DNA of 64,000 nt from Pyramidobacter porci (GCF_009695745.1 NZ_VUNH01000002.1:62001-126000); one strand, 5' to 3'; counted from the first letter of the stretch, positions 32,666 through 41,831 are shown. The notes: generated by a model from the sequence alone, not told the origin. A program made the numbers and translations.

Positions 32666-33811
32666 ATGGAAGAGAGATCTAGGGTCAAAGGCAGTCCTCT
32701 CACGGCTGTGGCGCTGTGCGCCTTGGTCGGGCTGATCTGCTGGCTGACGGCGCGGTCGTTCATGTCCATGTGGAAGCCGGATGTCTTGTATCCGGCGCCG
32801 GGCTTCGAACGGCATATGCTGTCCGAATGGGAACCCGCCTTGAAAGGGACTCACGGCGACACGCCCGTTTACGTTCAGAAGGGGGCCGAAGAGGGGGGCA
32901 CGGTCTTCGTTATGGGCGGCACGCATCCTAACGAGCCTGCCGGCTATATGGGCGCCGTCATGTATCTTGAGCGCGCGCAGGTGAAAAAGGGGCGCCTGAT
33001 CGTGCTGCCCTGCGCCAATATGTCGGCGTTCACTCACAACTCGCCTCAAGACGCGGCTCCCCAGCGCTTCCACATTCCCCAGGAAGGAGGAAAGGCGCGG
33101 GTGTTCAAGTACGGTTCGCGCGCCACCAATCCAATCGACCAGTGGCCGGAGCCCGATGTGTATATCCACTATCCTTCCGGTCAGAAACTCGATGGCGGCT
33201 CGCGCAGCAATCTGAACCGCTCCTATCCCGGAACGAGGAACGACGGTCTGACGCAGCTGGTCGGCCTCGCCATCGTCGAACTGCTGAACAAGGAAAACGT
33301 CGATCTGGCGTTCGACCTTCACGAAGCTTCGCCGGAATACCCCGTCATCAACGCGACGGTCGCTCATGAACACTCCATGGAGCTGGCCGCGATGGTCACG
33401 ATGGAACTCGAGATGATGGGCATTCCCATGCGGCTCGAGCCTTCGCCGGTGAACTTCCGCGGTTTGAGCCACCGCGAGTGGGGAGATCACTGTCCTAATG
33501 TGATCCCGATCCTGATGGAAGCCGGCAATCCGGCGCAGGGGCGTCTGCGCGGCCACACCGATGAGGCGCTGGTGCTCACGGGGCACGACAAGGCTTACAT
33601 GAAAGCCGCCACGCTCGGCGTGCTGTTCATCCCCTACGTGGACCGGCAGCCGCTTGAATTGAGGACGGCACGCCATGTCGCAGCCGTGAGCAAGTACGTC
33701 GAACTGCTTGGCGACGTGCGCCCCGGCAAGGAAATCGTCGTGGAGGGCATCCCTTCGTATGAAGAGATCAACGAAAAGGGGCTCGGCGCCTGGCTGGCCC
33801 CGGCGCAATAA
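32666..33811 (+). CDS. Membrane-anchored M14/aspartoacylase-type hydrolase
   Basis: Protein of 381 residues with an N-terminal helix (about 12-32), then a zinc carboxypeptidase-like domain of the succinylglutamate desuccinylase/aspartoacylase family. Zinc ligands are visible as GGTHPNEPAG (His87, Glu90) and FDLHEA (His219). LNRSYPG contributes the family arginine. It would cleave an N-acyl or amide bond; if the domain faces the periplasm, it works on substrates before or during uptake. AAGGAGG supports ATG 32666; a GTG one codon upstream is the alternative. Fully embedded in the operon. Confidence 0.85.
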   Translation: MEERSRVKGSPLTAVALCALVGLICWLTARSFMSMWKPDVLYPAPGFERHMLSEWEPALKGTHGDTPVYVQKGAEEGGTVFVMGGTHPNEPAGYMGAVMYLERAQVKKGRLIVLPCANMSAFTHNSPQDAAPQRFHIPQEGGKARVFKYGSRATNPIDQWPEPDVYIHYPSGQKLDGGSRSNLNRSYPGTRNDGLTQLVGLAIVELLNKENVDLAFDLHEASPEYPVINATVAHEHSMELAAMVTMELEMMGIPMRLEPSPVNFRGLSHREWGDHCPNVIPILMEAGNPAQGRLRGHTDEALVLTGHDKAYMKAATLGVLFIPYVDRQPLELRTARHVAAVSKYVELLGDVRPGKEIVVEGIPSYEEINEKGLGAWLAPAQ

Positions 33812-33885
33812 ACAGTCGTTTTATGAGGTTGGGCTTTAGGGCTGCGGAGCGTTTTGCAGTCTCAAAATACAAAGGAGGGAACGGT

Positions 33886-35607
33886 ATGAAGAAATTGGGC
33901 GCAACGTTGGCATTGGCTCTGGTCGCCGCTGCTGCATGCGGGGCCGGCGCTGTGGAGGTCAAGGATGTTTACGCCGAGCATGGCATGGTGGCTGCGGCGC
34001 ACGAATTGGCGGCCAAAGCCGGCGTCGAGATCCTGCAGAAGGGCGGCAATGCGATCGACGCGGCGGTCGCCACGGCTCTGGCGCTGAACGTCGTAGAGTT
34101 CAACGCTTCCGGCATCGGCGGCGGCGGATTTATGACCTTCTATTCGGAAAAGACGAAAGACGTGATCTGCCTCGATTACCGCGAGCAGGCTCCCGCTTCG
34201 GCCACCAAGGATATGTTCGCGTCCGAGCAGGCCAAGAAGGAAAAGTGGTCGGCCTACGGCGGCAAGTCCGTCGGCGTGCCCGGCTGGCTGAAGGGCATGA
34301 CCTACGCGCTCGAGAACTACGGCACCATGACCTTTGCCCAGGTTGCCGAACCCGCCATCCGTCTGGCCGAGGAAGGCTTCGTCACCGACCCGGCCCAGAA
34401 GGGATTCATTCAGGATCACTTCGAGACGCTGAACCAGTTCAACGAGCCCGGCACGCTGCCTTTCTTCGACGAGGTCGGACTGCCCATCGAGGGCGGCACG
34501 CTTCTGAAACAGCCGGCGTTGGCCAAAACCTTCCGTCTGATCGCCGAGAAGGGGATCGACGTGTTCTACAAGGGCGAGATCGGCGAGGCCATTTGCAGGG
34601 CCGTGGAGCGCACCGGCGGCAAGATGACCATGGAGGATCTTGCCAATTATCAGATGTACGTCCGCAAGCCCGTCATCGGCACCTATCGGGGTTACCGGAT
34701 TTATTCCGTGCCTCCCGCGTCGTCCGGCGGCACGCATGTGGTCCAGCTGCTCAACATCATGGAAAACTACGACGTCAAGAGCTTGGGATTCAAGTCCGCG
34801 AAGAAAGTTCATGTCTTCGGCGAGGCGACGAAGATGATGTTCGCCGACCGCAGCAAGTACATGGCCGACACTGCTTACGCCAAAGTCCCGCTGGCGGGGC
34901 TGCAGTCCAAGGAATACGCCAGGGAGGAAGCCGGCAGGATCACCGACGCGATCGTCGACAAGCCGGAAGCGGGCGATCCCTGGAAGTACGACACGGCGGA
35001 GAAGACTTCTTTCCTCGGCGGCATGGGAGACGAGCGTTTCTCGACTTCCAGCTTCTCCGTGGCCGACCAGTTCGGCAACGTCGTCACTTCGACCAACACG
35101 ATCAACTTCTTCATGGGGTCTTCGGTGTTCGTGCCCGAGTACGGTTTTCTGATCAACGACGAGATGGACGACTTCGCTTCCAATCCGGAAAGCGTCAACG
35201 CCCCCGAACCCGGCAAGCGGCCTTTGTCCTGCATGAGCCCCACGATCGTGCTCGATCCCGAAGGGCGTCCTTTCATGAGCATCGGTTCGCCCGGAGCGAC
35301 CCGTATCATCACCGCCGTGGCTCAGTGCATCATGAACGCCGTCGACCACGGCATGACGATGGACGAGGCGATCGAGGCGGCGCGCTTCCACAATCAGAGC
35401 GGCAACGAAATGAGAACCGAAAACGATCGCTACGACAAAGCGCTTCTTGACACGCTCGAACTGATGGGCTACAAGATCTCGCTGCAGGAACCGCTGTACA
35501 CCGGCGGCGCCCAGGGCATCATGTTCGACTGGAACGCCAAGGGCACCGACAAGTTCCTCAACGGCGGCGCCGACAGCCGTCGTTTGGGAGCGGCCGTCGG
35601 CTTCTAG
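33886..35607 (+). CDS. ggt: Gamma-glutamyltransferase, exported
   Basis: Periplasmic enzyme of 573 residues with a signal peptide (about 1-23). It is made as a precursor that cuts itself before the catalytic threonine, Thr387 in STSSFSVADQFGN, which aligns with Thr391 of E. coli Ggt. GKRPLSCMSPTIV and GSPGATRI are the substrate-loop motifs. It hydrolyses or transfers gamma-glutamyl groups, for example from glutathione, releasing glutamate and dipeptides. AAAGGAGG precedes ATG 33886. The gap of 74 bases after the M14 gene holds no terminator, so it is probably the last gene of the operon. Confidence 0.93.
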   Translation: MKKLGATLALALVAAAACGAGAVEVKDVYAEHGMVAAAHELAAKAGVEILQKGGNAIDAAVATALALNVVEFNASGIGGGGFMTFYSEKTKDVICLDYREQAPASATKDMFASEQAKKEKWSAYGGKSVGVPGWLKGMTYALENYGTMTFAQVAEPAIRLAEEGFVTDPAQKGFIQDHFETLNQFNEPGTLPFFDEVGLPIEGGTLLKQPALAKTFRLIAEKGIDVFYKGEIGEAICRAVERTGGKMTMEDLANYQMYVRKPVIGTYRGYRIYSVPPASSGGTHVVQLLNIMENYDVKSLGFKSAKKVHVFGEATKMMFADRSKYMADTAYAKVPLAGLQSKEYAREEAGRITDAIVDKPEAGDPWKYDTAEKTSFLGGMGDERFSTSSFSVADQFGNVVTSTNTINFFMGSSVFVPEYGFLINDEMDDFASNPESVNAPEPGKRPLSCMSPTIVLDPEGRPFMSIGSPGATRIITAVAQCIMNAVDHGMTMDEAIEAARFHNQSGNEMRTENDRYDKALLDTLELMGYKISLQEPLYTGGAQGIMFDWNAKGTDKFLNGGADSRRLGAAVGF

Positions 35608-35638
35608 CGGGAAAAACGATCTTCATATTGACCGATGA

Positions 35639-35675
35639 ACACAGCGCGGAAAACCGACGGTTCTCCGCGCTGTGT
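35639..35675 (+). terminator. Hairpin after the gamma-glutamyltransferase gene
   Basis: A perfect 12-base stem (35639-35650 with 35664-35675) is extended by an inner AACC/GGTT pairing. No T-run follows, so termination may be incomplete or Rho-assisted. Confidence 0.6.
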
Positions 35676-36097
35676 CGTGTGCGGCGCCGGGATTTCTCGG
35701 GGACCGTGATTTTCCGCTGCCGAAAGGGTTTGCCGCAATGGAGCGAGGCGGTCCGGTCGAAGTTCTTTCATCGCCGCGTCGAAAATGTTCTGTGCGTCCG
35801 TTGCGCGAGTCGCGACGGAGACGCCGTGAGCGCATATAATACCGCGCGATTTTATGGAGGCTGACGTTTTCTCGGGAAATGTTCCGTAAAATGCGGGGCC
35901 CATCGCGCCGCTGGCGAGGAATAACACGACGGGAGATCGCATAACGCCGCTTGGAATGTCTCTCAATACAAGGGGACGTCCTCTATTGTATACTTTGGTT
36001 CGGGGACTTCTCAAAACAAGGTTAAAAATGTATAATAACGCCAAGGGGAAGATTCATTTCTCTGAAGATTCATATCTTATTCTGTGGAGGGATACGG
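35676..36097 (+). other. Regulatory gap before the TAXI transporter operon
   Basis: No gene is convincing here. Promoter-like words are TATAAT at 35835-35840 and 36031-36036, the latter with a weak -35 (TTCTCA) 17 bases upstream. Between them lies an inverted repeat: ATACAA (35966-35971) and TTGTAT (35986-35991) around GGACGTCC (35974-35981). It could be an operator. The leader of the TAXI mRNA would be about 60 bases. Confidence 0.45.
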
Positions 36098-37057
36098 ATG
36101 AAGAAATCAAGAGTTTTGGCAGTTGCGCTCGCGGGGCTTTTTGCCGCTTCGACGGCTTTTGCGGCCAGCCAATTCATCATGGGCACGGGGGGCACGTCGG
36201 GAACCTATTATCCTCTGGGCGGCGCCATTTCCCAGATCATCACCGACCATTCCGGCGGCAAGGTCGCCTGCGTAGCTCAGGCGACGGGGGCTTCCGTCGA
36301 AAATCTGAATCTGCTCAACGCCGGCGACATCGACCTGGCTCTGGTGCAGAACGATACTGCCGATTACGCCAAGCGCGGCGTGATGTTCTTCAAGGCCCCG
36401 CTGGCGAACGTGACCGGTATCTGCCGCATCTATCCCGAGCACATTCAGGTTGCCGTCAACGCCGACAGCGCCATCAAGTCGCTGGAGGACTTCAAGGGCA
36501 AGAATATTTCCGTCGGCGCGCCCGGTTCCGGCAACGAAGCGAACGCCCGCCAGATTTTCGGCGAAATCGGCCTGTTTGACGGCACCAATTACGTAGGGTT
36601 TACGCCTCACTTCCTGTCCTACGCCGAGGCCACGTCGCACTTCAAGGATCGCCTGATCGACGGTTTCACCTTCACGACCGGCGCTCCCAATTCGGGCATT
36701 CAGGAGATCGTCACGACGCAGCCTCTGCGTTTCCTCGAAATCAAGGACAAGCTTCGCGACGATATCATCGCCAAATATCCGTTCTTCGCCCCCGCGCTGA
36801 TCGAGAAGGGAACGTACAGCGGGCTTGATCACGACGTCGAGACTATCGCCGTGCAGGCGTGCCTTGTGGCCCGCCGCGACATGTCGGAAGACGAAGCCTA
36901 CGCCGTCACCAAGGCGATTTTCGAGAATCTCGAAGCGCTTGGCAACGCGCACGCCAAGGGCAAGAATCTGACGCTCGAACACGCTCTCGACGGCATGACG
37001 CTTGACATTCACCCGGGCGCTCTGAAGTACTACAAGGAGGTCGGCCTGGTCAAGTAA
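36098..37057 (+). CDS. TAXI-family TRAP substrate-binding protein
   Basis: Periplasmic binding protein of 319 residues with a signal peptide (about 1-22, ending AFA). The N-terminal MGTGGTSGTYYPLGGAI motif, ALVQND and GAPGSGNEANARQI are hallmarks of the TAXI family. Known TAXI systems transport glutamate or other dicarboxylates. It is followed by a DUF1850 protein and a fused permease, a typical TAXI operon. GTGGAGGG lies before the ATG. A hairpin after the gene should make it more abundant than the permease. Confidence 0.93.
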   Translation: MKKSRVLAVALAGLFAASTAFAASQFIMGTGGTSGTYYPLGGAISQIITDHSGGKVACVAQATGASVENLNLLNAGDIDLALVQNDTADYAKRGVMFFKAPLANVTGICRIYPEHIQVAVNADSAIKSLEDFKGKNISVGAPGSGNEANARQIFGEIGLFDGTNYVGFTPHFLSYAEATSHFKDRLIDGFTFTTGAPNSGIQEIVTTQPLRFLEIKDKLRDDIIAKYPFFAPALIEKGTYSGLDHDVETIAVQACLVARRDMSEDEAYAVTKAIFENLEALGNAHAKGKNLTLEHALDGMTLDIHPGALKYYKEVGLVK

Positions 37058-37085
37058 ACAGGGCTCGGAAGTTTGGAGCTTTCTC

Positions 37086-37120
37086 AAACGGAAGGAGTCG
37101 TGAGGCTCCTTCCGTTTTTT
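37086..37120 (+). terminator. Internal terminator between binding protein and permease genes
   Basis: A 12-base stem (37086-37097 with 37106-37117) is followed by a T-run. It sits inside the TAXI operon, so it probably ends most transcripts and lets some through. Confidence 0.88.
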
Positions 37121-37177
37121 CAGGAAAAAGTGCGACTTTTCATGCTGTCGGCGGTGTGCGGCGGAGAGGACGTGGAC

Positions 37178-37696
37178 ATGAAAAAATCCCTGGGTCGTGT
37201 GTCTCTTTTCATCTTTCCGCTTATGGCTGTCGCGGGGATTCTGCTTTGTGTGCCGCAGCAGTATCTGACCGTGACGGACGAACGGGGAGCGGTGGTTTAT
37301 CTGCGTCCGGTAAAGCTGGGAGAGCGCTACACGGTGCGTTTTATCCATTCGGTGGCGCGGCGCCCGGTGGACGAGATCTACGAGATCGCCCCGGACTGCT
37401 CCATTCTGCGCGAAACGGTTTATGACATGATGGGCGCAGGGCTGCCGACGGAACCTCTGGACGGCCAGACCTTCACGGTTGAGGACGGCGCGTACCACAT
37501 CAGGGGTTTTCATCTGAGGATTCCGGTGCTGACCTATCGCATCAGCAAGGTTGCGGCGGATCACACGCTGTTTGTCGGGAATGATGAATTCAGGCTGAAA
37601 CAGTGGGTGTCCGCTCCGGGAAAGCCGCTGACGTTTACGGTCCACAGAGGGAATCTGTTCGAACTGCTGAAGTTTCAATGTCGAAGCATGTTGTAG
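37178..37696 (+). CDS. DUF1850 protein of the TAXI-TRAP operon
   Basis: Protein of 172 residues with one N-terminal membrane anchor (about 8-28) and an external domain matching DUF1850 (YTVRFIHSVARRPVDEIYEI; FDGQ-like and GRL-like elements). Such proteins occur beside TAXI TRAP permeases and may be accessory subunits. GGAGAGGA lies before ATG 37178. The open frame begins 35 codons earlier, but that part covers the terminator hairpin and has no ribosome site. Confidence 0.85.
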   Translation: MKKSLGRVSLFIFPLMAVAGILLCVPQQYLTVTDERGAVVYLRPVKLGERYTVRFIHSVARRPVDEIYEIAPDCSILRETVYDMMGAGLPTEPLDGQTFTVEDGAYHIRGFHLRIPVLTYRISKVAADHTLFVGNDEFRLKQWVSAPGKPLTFTVHRGNLFELLKFQCRSML

Positions 37697-37717
37697 AGTA
37701 TAAGGGGGTAGTGGAGT

Positions 37718-39706
37718 ATGGATGAAGTGAAGAAAGAGTCAGGCGCGACAGGGCTGCCGCAAGAGAAAAGGCAGCTGAATGCCGACACGGTGGCCGGCGA
37801 CCAGAGCGCAGTTCAGGAAAATCTCGAAAAGTACGATACGGAATCGCGTTATCGCCGTCCGGACGGTTTCTGGGGCAAGGCGATCAAGCTCATCTGCATC
37901 GTTTTTTCCCTGTTCCAGTTCTATACGGCCGGTTTCGGCGTGCTGCCGGCCCAGATTCAGCGTCCCTTGCACGTGTTCTTCACGTTCGTGCTGATTTTCC
38001 TGCTGTATCCTTCGTTCGCGTCGTTCTCCAGAAAGACGATGCATTGGCTCGACGTGCTGCTGGCCGCTCTTGCCGGTTCGACGATGATTTATCTTGTCGT
38101 CAATTACGAGGCGATTCTGTACCGCGGCGGGCTGCCCACGACGCTCGACCTGATCTTCGGGGCTCTGGCGATTCTGTTCACGTTCGAAGCGGCGCGCCGT
38201 ATCGTCGGCCTGCCGATCGTGCTTGTCGCGTTGGCCTTCGTGCTCTACGCCCATTTCGGCAAAATCATGCCCGGCTTCCTCGCTCACCGCGGTTTCAGCT
38301 GGACGCGCATCGTCAATCATATGTACCTGACCACTGAAGGGATTCTCGGTTCGCCCGTCGGCGTTTCTTCGACCTTCGTCTTTATGTTCATCCTGTTTGG
38401 CGCTTTCCTGAACAAGACCGGGCTGGGCAAGTTCTTCATCGATCTGGCCCTTGCCGCGGCCGGCCATCAGGCCGGCGGCCCGGCCAAAGTGGCCGTCATC
38501 TCGTCGGCGTTTTTCGGCACGATTTCCGGCAGTTCCGTGGCCAACACGGTGACGACGGGAACGTTCACGATCCCGTTGATGAAGAGCATCGGCTATCTGC
38601 CGCACTTCGCCGGCGCGGTCGAGGCGGCGTCGTCCACGGGCGGCCAGCTGATGCCCCCGATCATGGGGGCGGCGGCTTTCATCATGTCCGATTTCATCGG
38701 CGTGCCCTACATCACGATCGCCATTGCCGCCGTGCTTCCCGCCCTGCTCTACTACATGGCGGTGTTCATCATGATCCACATGGAAGCCAAACGCCTCGGC
38801 CTGCGGGGGTTGCCCAAAGAGCAGCTGCCCAACACGAAGAAGATCTTCCTGGCCGGCGGGCATCTGCTCATTCCGCTGTTCGTCATCGTTTACATGCTGA
38901 TCAAAGGCTATACGCCGCTGAAGGCCGCGTTCTACAGCATCCTTTGGACGGTGGCCGTGGCCATGTGCCGCAAGAACACGCGCATGAAGCTGAGCGACAT
39001 CATCGCCGCTTTCGACGAAGGCGCCCGCAGCTCCCTCGGCGTCGCCGCGGCCTGCGCCTGCGCCGGCCTCGTGATCGGCTCCGTGACGCTGACCGGCATC
39101 GGCCTGAAGCTTGCCAACGGCATCGTCTCGCTGGCCGGCGGGCATCTGTTCTTCACGCTGGTGCTGACGATGATCACGTCGATCCTGCTGGGCATGGGGT
39201 TGCCCACGACCGCCAAGTACATCGTGCTGGCTTCGATGGCCGCGCCCGCCATTCAGAAATTCGGCGTGCCCGTGCTGGCGGCGCACATGTTCATCTTCTA
39301 CTACGGCATCATCGCCGACCTGACGCCGCCGGTCGCGCTGGCGGCCTACGCCGGCGCCGGCATCGCCGGAGCCAACCCGATGCGCACCGGTTTTACCGCT
39401 CTGCGTTTGGCCGTGGCCGGATTTTTGATTCCCTATTTCTTCGTTTACAGCCCCGAACTGCTGATGATCAACGCCTCCGTCGCCAACACGACCGTGCCGG
39501 TCGTGACGGCGATCCTCGGCACCGTGCTGCTGTCCTTCGCGGCGGCGGGCTATTGGCTGCGCAATCTGAACCTGTTCGAGCGCGCCGTGATCTTTGCCGC
39601 TTCGCTGCTGCTGATCCAGCCTGGCTGGATGACCGACGTGATCGGCGCCGGCGTCGGCGTGGCGATGTATCTGCTTCAAAAGATGACGCTGAAAAACAGG
39701 GCGTGA
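37718..39706 (+). CDS. TRAP transporter permease, fused 4TM/12TM
   Basis: Permease of 662 residues that joins the small (DctQ-like) and large (DctM-like) subunits in one chain, as is usual for TAXI systems. After a charged cytoplasmic N-terminus (about 50 residues) many helices follow. Family motifs are GTISGSSVANTVTTG, STGGQLMPPIMGAAAF and LGMGLPTTAKYI. It imports the ligand of the TAXI protein by ion symport. The start has a TAAGGGGG site. A strong terminator lies 12 bases after the stop. Confidence 0.94.
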   Translation: MDEVKKESGATGLPQEKRQLNADTVAGDQSAVQENLEKYDTESRYRRPDGFWGKAIKLICIVFSLFQFYTAGFGVLPAQIQRPLHVFFTFVLIFLLYPSFASFSRKTMHWLDVLLAALAGSTMIYLVVNYEAILYRGGLPTTLDLIFGALAILFTFEAARRIVGLPIVLVALAFVLYAHFGKIMPGFLAHRGFSWTRIVNHMYLTTEGILGSPVGVSSTFVFMFILFGAFLNKTGLGKFFIDLALAAAGHQAGGPAKVAVISSAFFGTISGSSVANTVTTGTFTIPLMKSIGYLPHFAGAVEAASSTGGQLMPPIMGAAAFIMSDFIGVPYITIAIAAVLPALLYYMAVFIMIHMEAKRLGLRGLPKEQLPNTKKIFLAGGHLLIPLFVIVYMLIKGYTPLKAAFYSILWTVAVAMCRKNTRMKLSDIIAAFDEGARSSLGVAAACACAGLVIGSVTLTGIGLKLANGIVSLAGGHLFFTLVLTMITSILLGMGLPTTAKYIVLASMAAPAIQKFGVPVLAAHMFIFYYGIIADLTPPVALAAYAGAGIAGANPMRTGFTALRLAVAGFLIPYFFVYSPELLMINASVANTTVPVVTAILGTVLLSFAAAGYWLRNLNLFERAVIFAASLLLIQPGWMTDVIGAGVGVAMYLLQKMTLKNRA

Positions 39707-39717
39707 CGGCGGCGCCC

Positions 39718-39754
39718 AATCCGGATCGGCTGCTGGGCAGCCGGTCCGGATTTT
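39718..39754 (+). terminator. Terminator of the TAXI-TRAP operon
   Basis: A 16-base stem (39718-39733 with 39737-39752) with one wobble pair and a 3-base loop leads into TTTT. Confidence 0.92.
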
Positions 39755-40149
39755 CTGTCGGGAGCCGACGCAGAAATTTCATCCTATCGGGTGATGCGAG
39801 CGTCTCGTTCCATGGTAGGATACGGACGGACATGGCGTGCAGGAAAGCCTTCCGATACTGATTTTCAACGAGAAAGCATCATTGATTGAAAATGCCGTGC
39901 CGCAAAAAGCCTGCGGCACGCGATTTCATGCAGTTTTCGGCGTGCCTTCGGCGCTCTGAAAAGGGCGAAGAGTCTGTGCCCCTTTTTAACGAAAACGGGT
40001 ATGACCCGATGAGCGGCGCGGGGACGTTCGCGGTATACGGGCGGCGCTCTGGGCCGCTTGGGGCATTCTCTTCATCATTATTCACGGATGGGGCGCAAAA
40101 AACACGAAAAATGTCATGTTTTAGATTGTATTCTATTTAATATTGTGCC
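39755..40149. other. Intergenic region, no gene supported
   Basis: Two inverted repeats are present: ATTTTCA/TGAAAAT (39861-39867, 39887-39893) and CGTGCCGCA/TGCGGCACG (39896-39904, 39912-39920). Short open frames on both strands have no ribosome sites and no recognisable protein features. The end (from 40090) is AT-rich and leads into the next promoter. Confidence 0.45.
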
Positions 40150-40178
40150 TTGAGAAAAAGAGTTCGGAATGATAAGAT
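40150..40178 (+). promoter_or_regulatory. Promoter of the 511-residue exported protein
   Basis: TTGAGA (40150-40155) and TAAGAT (40173-40178) are spaced by 17 bases. In the leader, GTCTCGCC (40220-40227) and GGCGAGAC (40231-40238) form a perfect 8-base hairpin, 13 bases upstream of the GAGAGGTGG ribosome site (40246-40255). Confidence 0.7.
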
Positions 40179-40263
40179 TTGCTCAGGTAGTGCGCCTTTC
40201 GTGAGGAGGGCTGATGTGGGTCTCGCCTCGGGCGAGACGATTATTTGAGAGGTGGAATGACTT

Positions 40264-41799
40264 ATGAAGAAATTCCGTTCCGTTCTGGCCGCTTCGGCGG
40301 CGTTGGCGCTCCTTGCGTCTTCCGCGTTTGCGGCTCCCCGCCCCGGCGATCTGACGACCGGTCTGGTCAACGGCGGCGACTGGGGGGCGTTCGGTCTGCG
40401 CGACGCTCAGGCGCTGCTGAGCAAGCCGGCTGATTCCTTGCTGATGCGCGCCATGAAGATGCTGCCCGCCGAGCAGCTGAAGAACTACGCCGACAAGGCC
40501 GGCAGCTTCGACGTGCGCATCGGCCTGAAGCCGAGCCTCGACGAAGTCGACAAGCTGGCTCTGGCGGCGGAGATGAAAACGCCCCTGACCGCCGAGGATT
40601 TTGCGGCCGCCGGCAACTTCAAAGCTCCGGAGTTCACGGTGACCGCTCCCGAAGGCACGACCGTCACGCCGCTGGGCACGGTGGACTCCGAGGACAGCTC
40701 CATTGGCCTGATCTATCTGGCGACGCTGGAGCGCGACGGCGCCAAGTACCTGATCGGCGCGAGCGGCGACCCCGCCAATCTGGCCGTGATGGCCGGCGCT
40801 CCCGAGGGCAGCGTCCTGGTGACGGCCCATACGCCCGCCAACATTTGGGTGCAGATGCAGATTTCGGCGGAGACGCTGGCCAAGATGGACGCCGCGCTGC
40901 CGCAGCCGCTCAGCCTCGAGCTGGGGCTTGACGACACGGCGACGTCCGTGAAGGCGATGCTGTGGAGCAACCTGGTGGACGAGATCGGCGCCCTGATCGG
41001 CAAGGACCTGCGCGCCGTGCTCAACGGAGGTGCCGCGGCCAAGGCTCCGTTCGTCTGCGGCTCTTCGCCGCTGGCCGCTCTCGTGAACCTGTCCGCTTCC
41101 TTCCTGCCGGAGAACTTCAAGCTCGCCGACCTGATCGCCGACGCGGACATGCTCAAGGAAGCCGAGTCAGAAATCAATGGAGCCATTGGCGCCGTCGGCC
41201 TTGAGTGGGCGGACGTCGTCAAGATCCTGCGCGGCAACGTCACGCTCGGCGTGGCCGGCAAGCTGGCTGCTCCCATGGTGGGCGAAATCCCCGGCCTGTA
41301 CCTGCACGTTTCCGACATCGACGCCGCCAAGGCGGCCGCGCTTGCCAACATGCTCGCCGAGCAGGGCAAGATGGTGGCCGGCGAACCGGCCGCCTATGAC
41401 ACGGACGGCTGGAAGGGCTTCGCGTTCGCCGCGCCCGTCTCGGTCCTCGTCGCCAGCGGCGAGAAGGGCCTGCTGATCGCCGGCATGAACGCCGATCAGT
41501 TCGGTCAGGCCGCGGAAGCGGCTTCCGGCCTTGCGGCGGCGCTCGAGCCCCGCAACGTGGCGCTCGGCGTCGACGTCAAAGTCCTGCAGCCCGTGCTGAA
41601 GAAGCTGTTCGCCGACTTCGGCGACAGCATCATGTCGGAGTTGGGCGGCGAGGGAAACAAGAGCGTCGTATCCATGGTCCTGGACAACATGGGCATGGTC
41701 GACGCGGTCAACCTGGTCAGCGCCGACGCCGACACGCTCGTGCTCGAAGTGACGCCCAACGCCGAAATGGTGGGCGCGTTCCTGCCCGCGGCGCAGTAA
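40264..41799 (+). CDS. Exported protein of unknown function, 511 residues
   Basis: Protein with a clear signal peptide (about 1-23, ending AFA) and no further membrane helices. It is rich in alanine, aspartate and leucine. Segments such as PGLYLHVSDIDAAKAAALAN and GLLIAGMNADQFGQAAEA look like repeated alpha/beta units and recall DUF3352-like or other large secreted proteins, but I do not recognise the family. Transcribed alone between strong signals (good promoter, 50-base terminator), which suggests an abundant periplasmic or surface protein. Confidence 0.75.
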   Translation: MKKFRSVLAASAALALLASSAFAAPRPGDLTTGLVNGGDWGAFGLRDAQALLSKPADSLLMRAMKMLPAEQLKNYADKAGSFDVRIGLKPSLDEVDKLALAAEMKTPLTAEDFAAAGNFKAPEFTVTAPEGTTVTPLGTVDSEDSSIGLIYLATLERDGAKYLIGASGDPANLAVMAGAPEGSVLVTAHTPANIWVQMQISAETLAKMDAALPQPLSLELGLDDTATSVKAMLWSNLVDEIGALIGKDLRAVLNGGAAAKAPFVCGSSPLAALVNLSASFLPENFKLADLIADADMLKEAESEINGAIGAVGLEWADVVKILRGNVTLGVAGKLAAPMVGEIPGLYLHVSDIDAAKAAALANMLAEQGKMVAGEPAAYDTDGWKGFAFAAPVSVLVASGEKGLLIAGMNADQFGQAAEAASGLAAALEPRNVALGVDVKVLQPVLKKLFADFGDSIMSELGGEGNKSVVSMVLDNMGMVDAVNLVSADADTLVLEVTPNAEMVGAFLPAAQ

Positions 41800-41831
41800 A
41801 ATCGTTTCTTCCGCGCGTTTCAAGAAGCGAA

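Noticed and set aside
35604-36044. 146-codon frame on the - strand between the gamma-glutamyltransferase and TAXI genes
   Set aside because: No ribosome site, and it runs over a terminator hairpin and promoter elements.
35676-36097. Glycine or other riboswitch before the TAXI operon
   Set aside because: No conserved aptamer core was found by eye; only promoter-like words and an inverted repeat.
39886-40140. Open frame of 84 codons after the TAXI operon
   Set aside because: No ribosome site, composition typical of non-coding DNA, and it contains the inverted repeat at 39896-39920.
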